Assembly (NCBI RefSeq): GCF_000222485.1
Contig: NC_015914.1
Location: 1,674,001 to 1,738,000 of the forward strand
Origin: Cyclobacterium marinum DSM 745
GTDB lineage: Bacteria; Bacteroidota; Bacteroidia; Cytophagales; Cyclobacteriaceae
Direction: 5' to 3'
Length of the DNA stretch: 64,000 nucleotides
Each line of letters starts with the position of its first letter. The first letter of the stretch is position 1. Below the pieces are notes generated by a model. That model was not told where the DNA came from. It saw only the letters and a list, made by a program, of their open reading frames with translations, and ran no database searches. Shown one piece after another: positions 52,668 through 62,604 of this stretch. Position numbers and translations under genes: made by a program.

Positions 52668-53603
52668 ATGAATAAGTTTCGTGAGAAGGCATTGCTTTTC
52701 TTAAAAGGCATGGGTATGGGAAGTGCCGATATTGTCCCCGGAGTTTCCGGTGGTTCAATAGCACTGGTAACAAAGATTTATGAGGAGCTTCTGGCCAGCA
52801 TCAATTCCTTTGACCTTACCGCCATAAAGCTATTGGCAAAATTTGAGGTTGTGGCTTTTTGGAAACATGTAAATGCAGGTTTCCTACTGACCTTGTTTTC
52901 AGGAATCCTTACCAGTATTTTTGCTTTCTCAAAAGTTATAACTTTTTTGATTGATAAATACCCCATACCATTGTGGTCTTTTTTCTGTGGATTGATACTT
53001 ATTAGTGCCATCATTATTCTTCGGGATATCAAACGATGGACCATTGTCGCTATTCTGATGTTTCCTATAGGAGCGCTCATTGCTTATTTTATCACTGAGC
53101 TTCCGATGATTTCTTCACCAAATAACATTTGGTTTACTTTCGCAGCTGGAGCCATTGCCATCTGTGCCATGATACTTCCGGGAATTTCCGGTAGTTTCTT
53201 ATTGCTTATCTTGGGAAAATATGAGTTTATCCTCAACGCTGTCAATGAAAAGGATGTTTTGGTCCTGATGGTCTTTGCTTTGGGATGTATCACCGGTTTA
53301 TTATTGTTTAGTAGGGTGATTTCTTGGTTTTTGAAAAACTATCACGCCCTTACCTTGTCCTTCTTGTCAGGCTTTATGATAGGATCTATCAATAAAATTT
53401 GGCCTTGGAAAAAAATCCTAAGCTATAGGGTATCTAGTTCGGGTGCTCAAAAGCCATTTTTAACAGAAAATATTTTGCCCCATGTGTACCTTGCTGAAAC
53501 CGGACAGGAACCTGTCTTTCTAATCGCTATTTTGGCATTTTTAATTGGTGTTGTGCTGGTCGTTGGGCTTGAAAGACTGGCTTATAATTTTAGAAAAGAA
53601 TGA
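52668..53603 (+). CDS. DUF368 membrane protein, polyprenyl-phosphate flippase family
   Basis: 311 residues with about eight to nine membrane helices. The paired re-entrant-like motifs GSADIVPGVSGGSIALV near 18-34 and MILPGISGSFLLLILGKYE near 165-183 identify DUF368. DUF368 proteins have been shown to recycle undecaprenyl phosphate across the membrane (PopT type); by family this is the expected role. It overlaps aroE by 4 bp (ATGA). Confidence 0.9.
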   Translation: MNKFREKALLFLKGMGMGSADIVPGVSGGSIALVTKIYEELLASINSFDLTAIKLLAKFEVVAFWKHVNAGFLLTLFSGILTSIFAFSKVITFLIDKYPIPLWSFFCGLILISAIIILRDIKRWTIVAILMFPIGALIAYFITELPMISSPNNIWFTFAAGAIAICAMILPGISGSFLLLILGKYEFILNAVNEKDVLVLMVFALGCITGLLLFSRVISWFLKNYHALTLSFLSGFMIGSINKIWPWKKILSYRVSSSGAQKPFLTENILPHVYLAETGQEPVFLIAILAFLIGVVLVVGLERLAYNFRKE

Positions 53604-54346
53604 AAAAATACGGTTTAATAGGTTATCCGCTTACCCATTCGTTTTCAAAAAAGTATTTCTCTGATAAATTCAATAGAGAAGGAAAAAAAGATTGCCGGTA
53701 TGATTTATATGAAATCCCAACGATCCAAGATCTACCGGAAATCATTTCCTCACAGGACGGGTTAATCGGACTTAATGTGACCATACCTTATAAAGAGCAA
53801 GTCATTCCCTTTTTGGACAATTTAGACCCTGCCTGTAAAGCCATCGGTGCAGTTAATTGCATCAAACTAACCAAAAAAGGTTTAATAGGATACAATACTG
53901 ATTACTATGGATTCAAAACCTCCCTGACCAACTGGATTGGAAAGGAAAAACCCCAAGCCTTGGTATTGGGAACAGGTGGTGCATCTAAGGCTGTTTGCCA
54001 GGCCTTAAAAGATCTGGAAATCTCCTATTTAAAAGTCTCTAGAAAGCCTGATGCTTCCACCAAAAAGGTTACTAGCTACGAAGAAATCCTTGCTTCACCG
54101 AGCTTACTTCAAGAATACCCACTGATCATTAACAGCACCCCTCTGGGTACTTTCCCGAATACCTCAGCCATGCCGGATTTGCCGGTGGAGCACTTAACAG
54201 CCAATAATTGGTATTATGATTTGGTGTATAACCCCACTGAAACGGCCATGATGAAGGCTGCAGCTAAAATGGGAGCGAAAACAAAAAATGGAATAGAAAT
54301 GCTCCATCTCCAAGCAGAAGCTGCTTGGGATATATGGAATAAATAA
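53600..54346 (+). CDS. aroE: Shikimate dehydrogenase
   Basis: 248 residues. YGLIGYPLTHSFSKKYFSDK near 4 (shikimate-binding Ser-x-Ser), LNVTIPYKEQV near 60 (Lys), GAVNCIK near 85, YNTDYYGF near 99 (Asp), the NADP loop VLGTGGASKAV near 122, and NSTPLGTFPN near 180. It reduces 3-dehydroshikimate in the chorismate pathway. It ends the co-directional run that began with rfbC, and a strong terminator follows. Confidence 0.95.
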   Translation: MKKYGLIGYPLTHSFSKKYFSDKFNREGKKDCRYDLYEIPTIQDLPEIISSQDGLIGLNVTIPYKEQVIPFLDNLDPACKAIGAVNCIKLTKKGLIGYNTDYYGFKTSLTNWIGKEKPQALVLGTGGASKAVCQALKDLEISYLKVSRKPDASTKKVTSYEEILASPSLLQEYPLIINSTPLGTFPNTSAMPDLPVEHLTANNWYYDLVYNPTETAMMKAAAKMGAKTKNGIEMLHLQAEAAWDIWNK

Positions 54347-54355
54347 AAAATCAAC

Positions 54356-54388
54356 AAAAAGGCCATGAGAGTATTTCATGGCCTTTTT
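54356..54388. terminator. Bidirectional terminator between aroE and the metalloprotease gene
   Basis: Arms 54356-54368 (AAAAAGGCCATGA) and 54376-54388 (TCATGGCCTTTTT) are perfectly complementary, with A and T tracts built into the stem ends. Confidence 0.9.
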
Positions 54389-54412
54389 AATTAAAAGGGT
54401 TGGTATAAGCCC

Positions 54413-56905
54413 TTAAGAAGGGTCTAATATTTTATTAACTCTCTCAAGACAATCTTTCAAATGAATTTTGCTCATAGGGTCTGAAGTTTTAGGAATAGCT
54501 CTTTTGATCTCCGTCTGGATTACATTCAGCGAAGCACGTGCCACTGAGGGAATATCCGATTGCGAGGCATTTAAAGAGGAAGCTGATCGACCACTTGCAT
54601 CCTTGGTCATCAACTCTTCAAGTTTTTCCAAATGTGCCTTTTGCAGACTTCTTCGATTGACATCAATGGATTTTCCAGAAGGCAATTCCTCCCAAATTCC
54701 TTTTCTCAAATCAGTCATCATTTCCAACAAATCATAAGCTTCAGCTCCATTTAGGGCTTCATTCTCTATAATTCTTCCAAGACGACCCCAATCTAAAATC
54801 CCATTGAGGGTACCCACTTGCAATTTCCTTATCCTATCTAGAACCCCAAAATCCTCAATCCTAGCAGTAATATTATCATCAATTAACCAATCCTGAGTCA
54901 AAAACAGCTCCTTTTGAATGAATGCCATGGCTTCCTTTTGCTTGGCTTTATCCACATGAATATAAACAGGCTCATCCTGACCTATGGCTTTATATATTTC
55001 ATAAACCCCACCAATATTTGTTCTTACATGTCCCATATAGCGGTTGTACTGAGTAAGTACTTGCCCATATAGTTCTTTTAGGTCATCATAATCTTTATAG
55101 GGTTTATCCAATTCTCCCGTCCATTCAATCAGGTTAGGAAGGATTCGTTTAAGGTTTTGGATTCCATAATCCGATGCTTTCATTGCATCATTGCCCAAGT
55201 CTTCACTTTGTGCACTTGGGTCATAGGGATTCCCTTGCCTTCCATAGCGATAAATAGGATCCCCTTTTTTGTCTAAAATCCATTGGTCTAGGATTTCCTG
55301 CTCATCTTCAGGAGTAACAGCATCAGGTATAGGCTTATACCCCCATGCAATCGCAAACTTATCATAAGGCCCTACCTCAGGAAACAAATGCACCCCTTTG
55401 TCTTCAGGCTGGGCTATATAGTTGAAACGGGCATAATCCATAAGAGAAGGTGCTGTTCCATATTTTGCGGTAAATGTAGCTGAGCGCAAGGAATCTACAG
55501 GGTAAGCATAGGATGAGGCAAAGTTATGCGGCAAACCAAGGGTATGCCCTACTTCATGAGAAGACACAAATCTAATTAACCTTCCCATCACTTCATCGTC
55601 AAATTGTATCGCCCGAGAGTCAGGGTTTATTGCTGCAGTTTGCACAAAAAACCAATTGCGCAACAGGTTCATTACATTGTGATACCAGCCAATATCAGAT
55701 TCAATAATTTCCCCTGACCGTGGATCTGACACATGCGGACCATAGGCATTCTGAATATTAGAAGCAAAATACCTAATCACAGAATACCTGGCATCTTCCG
55801 GATTCCAATCGGGATCCTCTTCCGGGCTAGGAGCTTCTTTGGCGGTAATGGCATTCTTAAATCCGGCTTCTTCGAAAGCGGCATTCCAATCTTCCACACC
55901 TGCAATCAAGTAGGGTACCCATTGGGAAGGTGTAGCCGGGTCAATATAATAGACAATTTGCTTCTTGGGCTCCACAAGTTCTCCAGCCTTAAATTTTTCT
56001 ATGTCCTCCTCTTTTACTTCGAGCCTCCATCGATCCAGATAAATTCGTTGACTTGCTTTATGTGCATCTAGGCCATAATCTGTTACCCTAGTATTAAACC
56101 AGCCAACCCTACGGTCAGCGAGTCTTTGCTTCATGGGTTCTTCTGGGAGCAAAACCATACTGCTGTTCATTTCCACCGTAATAAGCCCGGTTGAAGCATT
56201 AGAAGGGGGAGCAGAAGCCGCATAAGTCAATACATACCTGGCTTCAATATTGGTAGGATATGGGCTGATTCTTTCTATATATGACCTGTCCGTATCAAGC
56301 CGCGTCACTTTATAGCTTTTCCTGCGCCTTTGTTGTAAACCAAGCGCATGTATATCTTTAGAGAATAGGTCTGACACCTCAATCAACCAGCCCTTTTCAT
56401 CTTTTCCTTTGGCTTCAATATCAAAACGGTATAAAATAGGTTCCAAGTTGGAATTTTTTACCGCTTGATAAATTGGAAGGGAGTCCGCTGCAGTATTGGC
56501 ATAAGAGACCACTTTCAATAGAATATTTTTGTCTTTCTTTTCCCATTTGAGCATTTGGGTATTGGTGCGCTCACCACCATAACCTATTCCATTTGCTGTC
56601 TTTGCGATAGTGGTAACCATAAGCATTTCCCTGCCGAGCATTTCTTCAGGAATTTCATAATAGTATTTTTCATCTACCTTATGAACAGTAAAAAGCCCTG
56701 CTTTACTCTGGGCACTGTCTTTAATTATTTCACCATAAAGTTTAAATCCATCCTTGGATTTTGAAGGCTTCTTTTCCGTATCTTTTTCTTCTTGTTTGTC
56801 CTTTTTTCTCTTTCGTCGCTGCGCCTCTGCTAAATCCGGTGAAACAAGATTCAGTCCAAAACCGACTAGCAGCAAAATCAGAAGGCTTACCTTTGACTTT
56901 AACAT
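54413..56905 (-). CDS. Secreted zinc metalloprotease (DUF5117/DUF5118/DUF4953 family)
   Basis: 830 residues with a signal peptide (about 1-28) followed by a very basic stretch AQRRKRKKDKQEE. The zinc site HEVGHTLGLPHNF near 445 is a full HExxHxxxxxH of the metzincin type, with a Met-turn candidate SLMDYARFNY near 483. The N-terminal DUF5118/DUF5117 region (about 50-310) is typical of the Bacteroidota family. It is likely periplasmic or secreted; substrates are unknown. The gene is single, with a terminator at its 3' side. Confidence 0.9.
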   Translation of the reverse strand: MLKSKVSLLILLLVGFGLNLVSPDLAEAQRRKRKKDKQEEKDTEKKPSKSKDGFKLYGEIIKDSAQSKAGLFTVHKVDEKYYYEIPEEMLGREMLMVTTIAKTANGIGYGGERTNTQMLKWEKKDKNILLKVVSYANTAADSLPIYQAVKNSNLEPILYRFDIEAKGKDEKGWLIEVSDLFSKDIHALGLQQRRRKSYKVTRLDTDRSYIERISPYPTNIEARYVLTYAASAPPSNASTGLITVEMNSSMVLLPEEPMKQRLADRRVGWFNTRVTDYGLDAHKASQRIYLDRWRLEVKEEDIEKFKAGELVEPKKQIVYYIDPATPSQWVPYLIAGVEDWNAAFEEAGFKNAITAKEAPSPEEDPDWNPEDARYSVIRYFASNIQNAYGPHVSDPRSGEIIESDIGWYHNVMNLLRNWFFVQTAAINPDSRAIQFDDEVMGRLIRFVSSHEVGHTLGLPHNFASSYAYPVDSLRSATFTAKYGTAPSLMDYARFNYIAQPEDKGVHLFPEVGPYDKFAIAWGYKPIPDAVTPEDEQEILDQWILDKKGDPIYRYGRQGNPYDPSAQSEDLGNDAMKASDYGIQNLKRILPNLIEWTGELDKPYKDYDDLKELYGQVLTQYNRYMGHVRTNIGGVYEIYKAIGQDEPVYIHVDKAKQKEAMAFIQKELFLTQDWLIDDNITARIEDFGVLDRIRKLQVGTLNGILDWGRLGRIIENEALNGAEAYDLLEMMTDLRKGIWEELPSGKSIDVNRRSLQKAHLEKLEELMTKDASGRSASSLNASQSDIPSVARASLNVIQTEIKRAIPKTSDPMSKIHLKDCLERVNKILDPS

Positions 56906-57026
56906 ATTGGTTTTTTTAATTAAGTTAGGAATAATAGAAAGTAAAATTAAAATTTTAATTTGTAATCCGGCAAATGGTTCAGTAATAGTTGCAAACCATT
57001 AGGCATCCAAGTAGTTAATTAAATAC

Positions 57027-58142
57027 ATGAACCAAGACCAAATTACAATCATCGGAGGAGGGCTTTCAGGGTTGATCGCTGCCTATCTCTTGGCAAAGAA
57101 TGGTAAAGAGGTTCTGCTCATTGAAAAAAAGAGTTATCCTTTTCACAGGGTTTGTGGAGAATACATCTCCAATGAAGTAAGGGGTTTTCTTATCAAAGAA
57201 AATTTATTCCCATCCTCTTTTGAACCTGCCGAAATCAACACCTTTAGGTTAACTGCTGTCAATGGTGCCCTGGCTGAAATCCCTTTGGATTTGGGAGGTT
57301 TTGGTATCAGCAGATACAACTTAGACCACTATCTTTACCAAAAATGTGAGAAGATAGGGGTGAAGTTTCTTTTAAAAACACAAGTTGCAACAATAGATTA
57401 CAACCCAAAAAAAAAGGCTTTCGACCTAAGTACAAATCATGGCGAAAAGTTGGTTTCTCCCATTGTATTGGCGGCATATGGCAAAAGATCAAAAATTGAC
57501 AAATACCTCCATCGCCCCTATTTAAAACAGAGAAGTCCTTATATAGGAATTAAACACCACATAAAAATAGCCGAGTCTGAAAATATTGTTGCCCTTCACA
57601 ATTATGAGGGAGGCTACCTGGGTATCAATCAAGTAGAGCATGGACATTTCAACCTATGCTATCTGGGAAGCAGAGCTCAGTTAAAAGCAGCGGGAAATAT
57701 CCCTGCCATGGAAGAACAACATTTGTTTAAAAACCCTCATATTAAAGCGATTTACGAAAGTGCTGAATTTCTTTGGGATAAACCCGAAGTCATCAATGAG
57801 ATCAGTTTTGCAACTAAATCTCCTGTAGAAAATCAGGTGATCATGATTGGCGATGCTGCCGGGATGATCACACCTTTGTGTGGCAATGGTATGGCCATAG
57901 CCATTCACACCGGAAAATTAGCAGCAGAAGCTATCTTAAGACACAAGAAACTCAAGGCTATTCAGGAAGATTATACGAAGGCTTGGAATTATTATTTCTC
58001 CAGGCGCTTGCGTAACGGCAGGGCGGTACAGCGGCTATTTGGGGCTCCTTTCGTCTCCAAATTAGCCGTCAATGTACTCAAAAACTCTCCTTTTCTGGCA
58101 AAAAAACTTATCCTCCAAACCCACGGAACTCCCATAAAATAA
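57027..58142 (+). CDS. FAD-dependent oxidoreductase, geranylgeranyl-reductase-like
   Basis: 371 residues. The N-terminal FAD loop is IIGGGLSGLIAAYLLAKNG; then VCGEYISNE near 42 and the second FAD motif VIMIGDAAGMITPLCGNGMA near 270. These place it in the group of geranylgeranyl reductases and related halogenase-like monooxygenases. It may reduce an isoprenoid or act in pigment or quinone metabolism. It converges with the TonB receptor gene. The substrate is not determined by sequence. Confidence 0.87.
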   Translation: MNQDQITIIGGGLSGLIAAYLLAKNGKEVLLIEKKSYPFHRVCGEYISNEVRGFLIKENLFPSSFEPAEINTFRLTAVNGALAEIPLDLGGFGISRYNLDHYLYQKCEKIGVKFLLKTQVATIDYNPKKKAFDLSTNHGEKLVSPIVLAAYGKRSKIDKYLHRPYLKQRSPYIGIKHHIKIAESENIVALHNYEGGYLGINQVEHGHFNLCYLGSRAQLKAAGNIPAMEEQHLFKNPHIKAIYESAEFLWDKPEVINEISFATKSPVENQVIMIGDAAGMITPLCGNGMAIAIHTGKLAAEAILRHKKLKAIQEDYTKAWNYYFSRRLRNGRAVQRLFGAPFVSKLAVNVLKNSPFLAKKLILQTHGTPIK

Positions 58143-58174
58143 AATCTCTCCCCGGTCAAAACCAAGGAGAGATT
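58143..58174. terminator. Probable terminator between convergent genes
   Basis: AATCTCTCC (58143-58151) pairs with GGAGAGATT (58166-58174); tails are moderately T-rich on either side. Confidence 0.6.
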
Positions 58175-58204
58175 CCTTTAAAATAAAATTACTTTTCCTT
58201 ATTA

Positions 58205-60607
58205 TTAAAAGCGGATGGATATTCCTGCCATAAAGTTGGTGCCTGCCATGGGGTAATAATAATTCTCAGCTACTCTTTGCATCCCCTGTCCTTCACTGTT
58301 GGGGACAAAATAGCCAAAGGTGTAGCCATTGGGTTCGTAAAGTTTATCGAATACATTATTCACCTTCCCGGAAAATACCACCTCCTTTAAAAATCCGGGA
58401 TTCCAGGTATAAACAAACCTGAAGTCAGTCGTCCAATAAGCATCAAGGCTTCTATCCTCTTGCTGGGCATTGTCCAGAAATTGCTGACCTACATATTTAT
58501 TAAGCAGGCTCAATTCAAGATTTTTTATAGGCTTGAAATCAATAATAGCACTTCCGACTACATCAGGAGAAAAGGCGATGTCAGTATTGTTATAGGTGAT
58601 GCTTTCCTGACCGGTAAAAGCCCAGTTTTCATCATACACATCGCTGTATTCCGTATAACTATCAATTTTATTCCGACTGAATGCAACATTACCACCCAAA
58701 GTCCATTGTGGAGAAAGCACCACTGCTGCATCAAGTTCTATTCCTGCTCTATAGCTACTGGCAACATTTTCTCTGATATAAGCTCCTACATCGTTTAGTT
58801 GACCTGTCAGTACCAACTGGTCTTTATAGCCCATATAGTAAAAATTGGCATTGTACTGAAAGTTAGATTGCTTAACCCTTATTCCGGCTTCCACATTATT
58901 TAGCTTTTCAGGCCTTGGAATTTCAGATATTGGAGAATCAGTAAAATCACTTCTTACAGGTTCTCTATTGGCTACGGCATAGGAGGCATATAAGGTTTTT
59001 CCATTGCCACTTTCATATGAAAGTCCAAATTTAGGATTAAAAAAAGTATAAGATTGCTGTCCACTTACATCTCTTTGGTCATTATTTTTTCCATTAAAAG
59101 AATAATCAATCCCTCTCACTTGAAGGTCTCCAAATAGGTAAAGTCTTTCCCTCACTTCATAAGTGGCTTTCATATAAACGTTTCGATCATCTTTTACCGC
59201 CACATTGTTATAGTATTTGTCCCGAATATTGGTATTCCCAGCAATGTCCATCCAAATAATTTCACCAAAGTGATCTCCATCATAGCGATTGGCTCCTCCA
59301 CCTAGAATGGCATCCAACCTTCCGTCTGATGACACATAATTTAAGGAGAAAACAGCACCATAAAAGTCATTGTCTAACCATCTCCTTCGGATAATATCCG
59401 TACTATTAATTTGTTGATCGCCTATTTGTATTGGGTTAATACCATAATCTGCCAAGTCATCATCTTCTCTAAATTGCTCATAATAACCCTGACCGGCAGT
59501 ATAATGTAAAGCAAAATTCGCTTTTAAGTTGTCTGAAAGTGTTCCCGCATATATAAACTGATAATGATTTTGCTGGTAATTGTCTGTTTCGTTATCGTAA
59601 GTATACGAATTGTAAGTTCGGTTGGTGGCCAACAAATTTTCAGGAACCCCATACCAAGCTTGGTAGGTTTTTTCTGCACCGGCAAAGATATTCACCTTTA
59701 CCACATGCTTCTCTCCATAATATCCTCCGGAAACAAAATAGGATTTAAGGTTAGAAAAAGCCCTGTCTATATATCCATCAGATGTTACCTGCGAAAGGCG
59801 AGCATCTACAGCCCATCTGTCATTGATCAATCCTGTACCTGCTTTTATGGTATGCTTGCGGGTATTGAAAGAACCGTAGGAATTGTCTGTTTCGGCATAG
59901 GCTTCTTCTTTCTTTGTATCGGTCTGAATATTTAAGCTGGCTCCAAAGGTGGCCGCTCCGTTGGTAGATGTTCCTACACCTCTTTGTATTTGAATATTGT
60001 CTACTGAGGAAGCAAAATCAGGCATATTAACCCAAAACACCCCATGCGATTCGGCATCATTTAGGGGAATACCATTTACAGTGACATTGATCCTTGTCTG
60101 ATCCGTCCCCCTAATTCGCAAACCGGTGTACCCTACTCCCGTACCGGCATCAGAATGCGTCACAATAGAAGGGGTGTAATTTAGCAATAAAGGTAAATCC
60201 TGGCCCAAATTATCCTTCCCAATTGTTTCCTTGTCAATCACCTGAAAGGTTGTAGGAGTTGTTTCTGAAGCCCGTGTTCCGGACACAATAAACTCCTCAG
60301 CAGTAATGGCAATAGGTTCAAGAGCCACTACAAGCTGTCCCTGTTGAGGGAGGCTGACCTTTATTGTTTGGGAGGAAAAGCCTATAAATGAAACACGAAG
60401 ACTTGCGGACTTTTGCTTCAGATTCATTAACTGAAAGGCACCATTTTCATCAGTAACTGTCCCTTTGGAGGTACCTTCCAGATAGATAGTCGCACCTTCT
60501 AAAGGTGTATTATTCTCAGCGTCAGTAATTAAACCCTGAATATTATTTTGGGCAATAGCCCATTGGCTCAGCAATAAGAGTATTGCTGAAATACAAATAC
60601 GAATCAT
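58205..60607 (-). CDS. TonB-dependent outer-membrane receptor under TPP riboswitch control
   Basis: 800 residues. The signal peptide ends WAIAQ near 19. A CarboxypepD_reg-like domain (about 22-100, GLITDAENNTPLEGATIYLE) is followed by the plug (SGTRASETTPTTFQVIDKE near 109, LRIRGTDQTRINVTVNGIPL near 166) and a 22-strand-type barrel ending in aromatic FMAGISIRF. A TPP riboswitch lies just upstream, so the likely cargo is thiamine or a precursor. It matches predicted thiamin receptors of this phylum; cargo is inferred from the riboswitch. Confidence 0.92.
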   Translation of the reverse strand: MIRICISAILLLLSQWAIAQNNIQGLITDAENNTPLEGATIYLEGTSKGTVTDENGAFQLMNLKQKSASLRVSFIGFSSQTIKVSLPQQGQLVVALEPIAITAEEFIVSGTRASETTPTTFQVIDKETIGKDNLGQDLPLLLNYTPSIVTHSDAGTGVGYTGLRIRGTDQTRINVTVNGIPLNDAESHGVFWVNMPDFASSVDNIQIQRGVGTSTNGAATFGASLNIQTDTKKEEAYAETDNSYGSFNTRKHTIKAGTGLINDRWAVDARLSQVTSDGYIDRAFSNLKSYFVSGGYYGEKHVVKVNIFAGAEKTYQAWYGVPENLLATNRTYNSYTYDNETDNYQQNHYQFIYAGTLSDNLKANFALHYTAGQGYYEQFREDDDLADYGINPIQIGDQQINSTDIIRRRWLDNDFYGAVFSLNYVSSDGRLDAILGGGANRYDGDHFGEIIWMDIAGNTNIRDKYYNNVAVKDDRNVYMKATYEVRERLYLFGDLQVRGIDYSFNGKNNDQRDVSGQQSYTFFNPKFGLSYESGNGKTLYASYAVANREPVRSDFTDSPISEIPRPEKLNNVEAGIRVKQSNFQYNANFYYMGYKDQLVLTGQLNDVGAYIRENVASSYRAGIELDAAVVLSPQWTLGGNVAFSRNKIDSYTEYSDVYDENWAFTGQESITYNNTDIAFSPDVVGSAIIDFKPIKNLELSLLNKYVGQQFLDNAQQEDRSLDAYWTTDFRFVYTWNPGFLKEVVFSGKVNNVFDKLYEPNGYTFGYFVPNSEGQGMQRVAENYYYPMAGTNFMAGISIRF

Positions 60608-60699
60608 GTTGATATTTTATTCTGGTTAAACATAGAAGAAATGAGGGGACAAATCTCCTTTTCTTGTTTACCCAATAGCATTACGTACGATTAGCTATT

Positions 60700-60780
60700 T
60701 TTCATTTCCCTGCGCCGGCATTATCCGTTTCAGGTGATATGGGTATGATCTCAGCCCGTTATATTAAGGCACCCCTAATG
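60700..60780 (-). promoter_or_regulatory. TPP (THI-box) riboswitch
   Basis: On the minus strand: GGGGTGCC (starting at 60775), CGGGCTGAGATCATACCC, ACCTGAAACGGATAATGCCG, then GCGCAGGGA. These are the conserved helix P2, P3 and P4-P5 core sequences of the thiamine-pyrophosphate aptamer, in order. About 95 nt separate it from the receptor ATG, room for an expression platform. No perfect terminator hairpin with a T-tract was picked out, so control may be at translation. Confidence 0.95.
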
Positions 60781-60835
60781 ATCTTGCCACAAATGTAGCA
60801 GGTATTATTTAAAATATCAAACTTCCAATTTTAGT

Positions 60836-61903
60836 TTATGCAGTTCCCAAGATTTTCAAATGACGAAAATGAGACCTAAACGCCCATCTTAATTTTTGAT
60901 GCTCAAGGTATGGAATGTTATAATCCTTGCATGTTTCCTTAATGATTTTACTTAGTGCAGGATAATGGATATGGGATACCTTTGGAAACAAATGATGCTC
61001 AATTTGGTAATTCAAGCCTCCCAAAAACCATGTTAATAATTTATAACCTGTGGCAAAATTAGCCGTGGTTCTAATTTGATGGATCATCCATTCGTCTTCC
61101 AGACAATTGGACACCGGCTCAGGAACGGGAAAAGCTGTTTCTTCAAGGCTATGAGCCAGTTGAAATACCAAAGTCAACAATAAACCGGCAAAAAGGCTGT
61201 ATACCAAAAAGCCAATTAACCATGGCACCCAACCCATCATGTATACCGGAATGGCAATAAAAAGCATCAAATGCAAAGCTTTAAAGCCCCAAAAACTGAT
61301 ATGATCAGATAGTTTCATTTTTTGTATAGGTACTATCCCCACCCTTCTCGTTACATATTTTTTATAATCTGTGAAAAACACCCAATAAAGGTACAATAGG
61401 GAATAAGTTAAAATGAAATAGTAATGTTGAAATTGATGAATTTTGAATTTCTTTTGACTAGGAGAAAGACGTAAGAAAGGCCTTGCGTTCAAGTCGTCAT
61501 CAACCCCATCTACATTGGTATAGGAATGATGGACCACATTGTGTTTGGTCTTCCACATGAACACATTGGCACCAAGAAAATTAATGGACATACCCGCTAA
61601 AGAATTGACCCATGGCTTGTCACTAAAGCTCCCATGAGCTCCATCGTGCATCACATTAAATCCAATAAAAGCTGTCAAGGCACCTAATATCAGGCATTCA
61701 ATTAAGCCTAAAATCCAATGTGGTGTGAAAAACACCAAATGAACATAAAGCAAAAGAAAAGACACAACCATGATGCCTGCCTTTATAAAAAGGTCAATAT
61801 TCCCTGATCGGGCAATGTTTTGAGATTTAAAATATTCTCCAACTCTTAGTTTTAAGTCTTGGTGGAAGGTTATTTTAGGTCTGGAAAATTTTGGCGTAGC
61901 CAT
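60836..61903 (-). CDS. Acyl-lipid/fatty-acid desaturase (membrane di-iron)
   Basis: 355 residues from the ATG at 61901-61903; a frame reaching 61984 adds 27 residues that do not look conserved. Three histidine boxes: HDGAHGSF near 98, HNVVHHSYTN near 132 and QIEHHLFP near 296. Four membrane helices lie between. The QxxHH third box is that of front-end (delta-6-like) acyl-lipid desaturases; no cytochrome b5 domain. It inserts a double bond in membrane acyl chains. The 3' neighbour is the riboswitch region. Confidence 0.92.
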   Translation of the reverse strand: MATPKFSRPKITFHQDLKLRVGEYFKSQNIARSGNIDLFIKAGIMVVSFLLLYVHLVFFTPHWILGLIECLILGALTAFIGFNVMHDGAHGSFSDKPWVNSLAGMSINFLGANVFMWKTKHNVVHHSYTNVDGVDDDLNARPFLRLSPSQKKFKIHQFQHYYFILTYSLLYLYWVFFTDYKKYVTRRVGIVPIQKMKLSDHISFWGFKALHLMLFIAIPVYMMGWVPWLIGFLVYSLFAGLLLTLVFQLAHSLEETAFPVPEPVSNCLEDEWMIHQIRTTANFATGYKLLTWFLGGLNYQIEHHLFPKVSHIHYPALSKIIKETCKDYNIPYLEHQKLRWAFRSHFRHLKILGTA

Positions 61904-61989
61904 AAAGGTAAATAAATGTTTAATAAAATTGGAAAGCTTACTAGGCGCTAGTAAATATAAAAAGTAGCCGGTGGAAGGGTACAAATATA

Positions 61990-62604
61990 CTACTTTAATC
62001 TGACATTTTCAAATGAAAGCGTATTCATCAAATGCATCATATCAACTTTGATGTATTCAATTATGGGTGCCAGTGAATCATTTTTCACTGCTGTCTGGAA
62101 GTATAACGCTCCCCGTAAAAAATGTTGTGTGGAATCAGTAACAAAAAATTGAAATTGAGTTGGCACCTCCCCGCTTAGTTCAGAGACAAAGCCGCTATAG
62201 CCTTTGGGTGTCATTAAAACAGCTTCATCGATTCCATAAGCTTTAACCTGGTGTTTGAAGGTCAAACTCATTGCATCATTCAAATAAGTTTTGAACAACT
62301 CTTCATCTCCATTGATTTCCTTGTATGTCAGGTGCACTCGGGCCTCAAGCCCTGGGTAATGAACATTGGTCCAAGTCTCTTCATCAAGGTTAAAGGAGTC
62401 TCGTTCAATCTGTGCATAGGCAGAATGTTCAAAATCATAAGGCAAATTTTTATTTAGAGAAACAAAATCCCGCTCCGGTAAATCAATGCGGTTATAGCCT
62501 GTAGGTTTGGGAAGGTAGTCTTCGCTACATGCCCCCATCACTACTAAGGCTAACCAACAAATGGCCAAAGCGGGATTTTGATATAGTTTTTTTAAAAAAA
62601 ACAT
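61990..62604 (-). CDS. gldD: Gliding motility lipoprotein GldD
   Basis: 204 residues. The signal ends in a lipobox VVMGAC with Cys26, then SEDYLPKPTGYNRIDLPE, the usual start of mature GldD. The remainder (NLPYDFEHSAYAQI, NVHYPGLEARVHLTYK, YFQTAVKNDSLAP) also fits the family. It is an inner-leaflet lipoprotein needed for gliding and type IX secretion in Flavobacterium. Gliding itself is not shown here; many non-gliders keep GldD. Its first base overlaps the nitroreductase gene's stop by one. Confidence 0.93.
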   Translation of the reverse strand: MFFLKKLYQNPALAICWLALVVMGACSEDYLPKPTGYNRIDLPERDFVSLNKNLPYDFEHSAYAQIERDSFNLDEETWTNVHYPGLEARVHLTYKEINGDEELFKTYLNDAMSLTFKHQVKAYGIDEAVLMTPKGYSGFVSELSGEVPTQFQFFVTDSTQHFLRGALYFQTAVKNDSLAPIIEYIKVDMMHLMNTLSFENVRLK

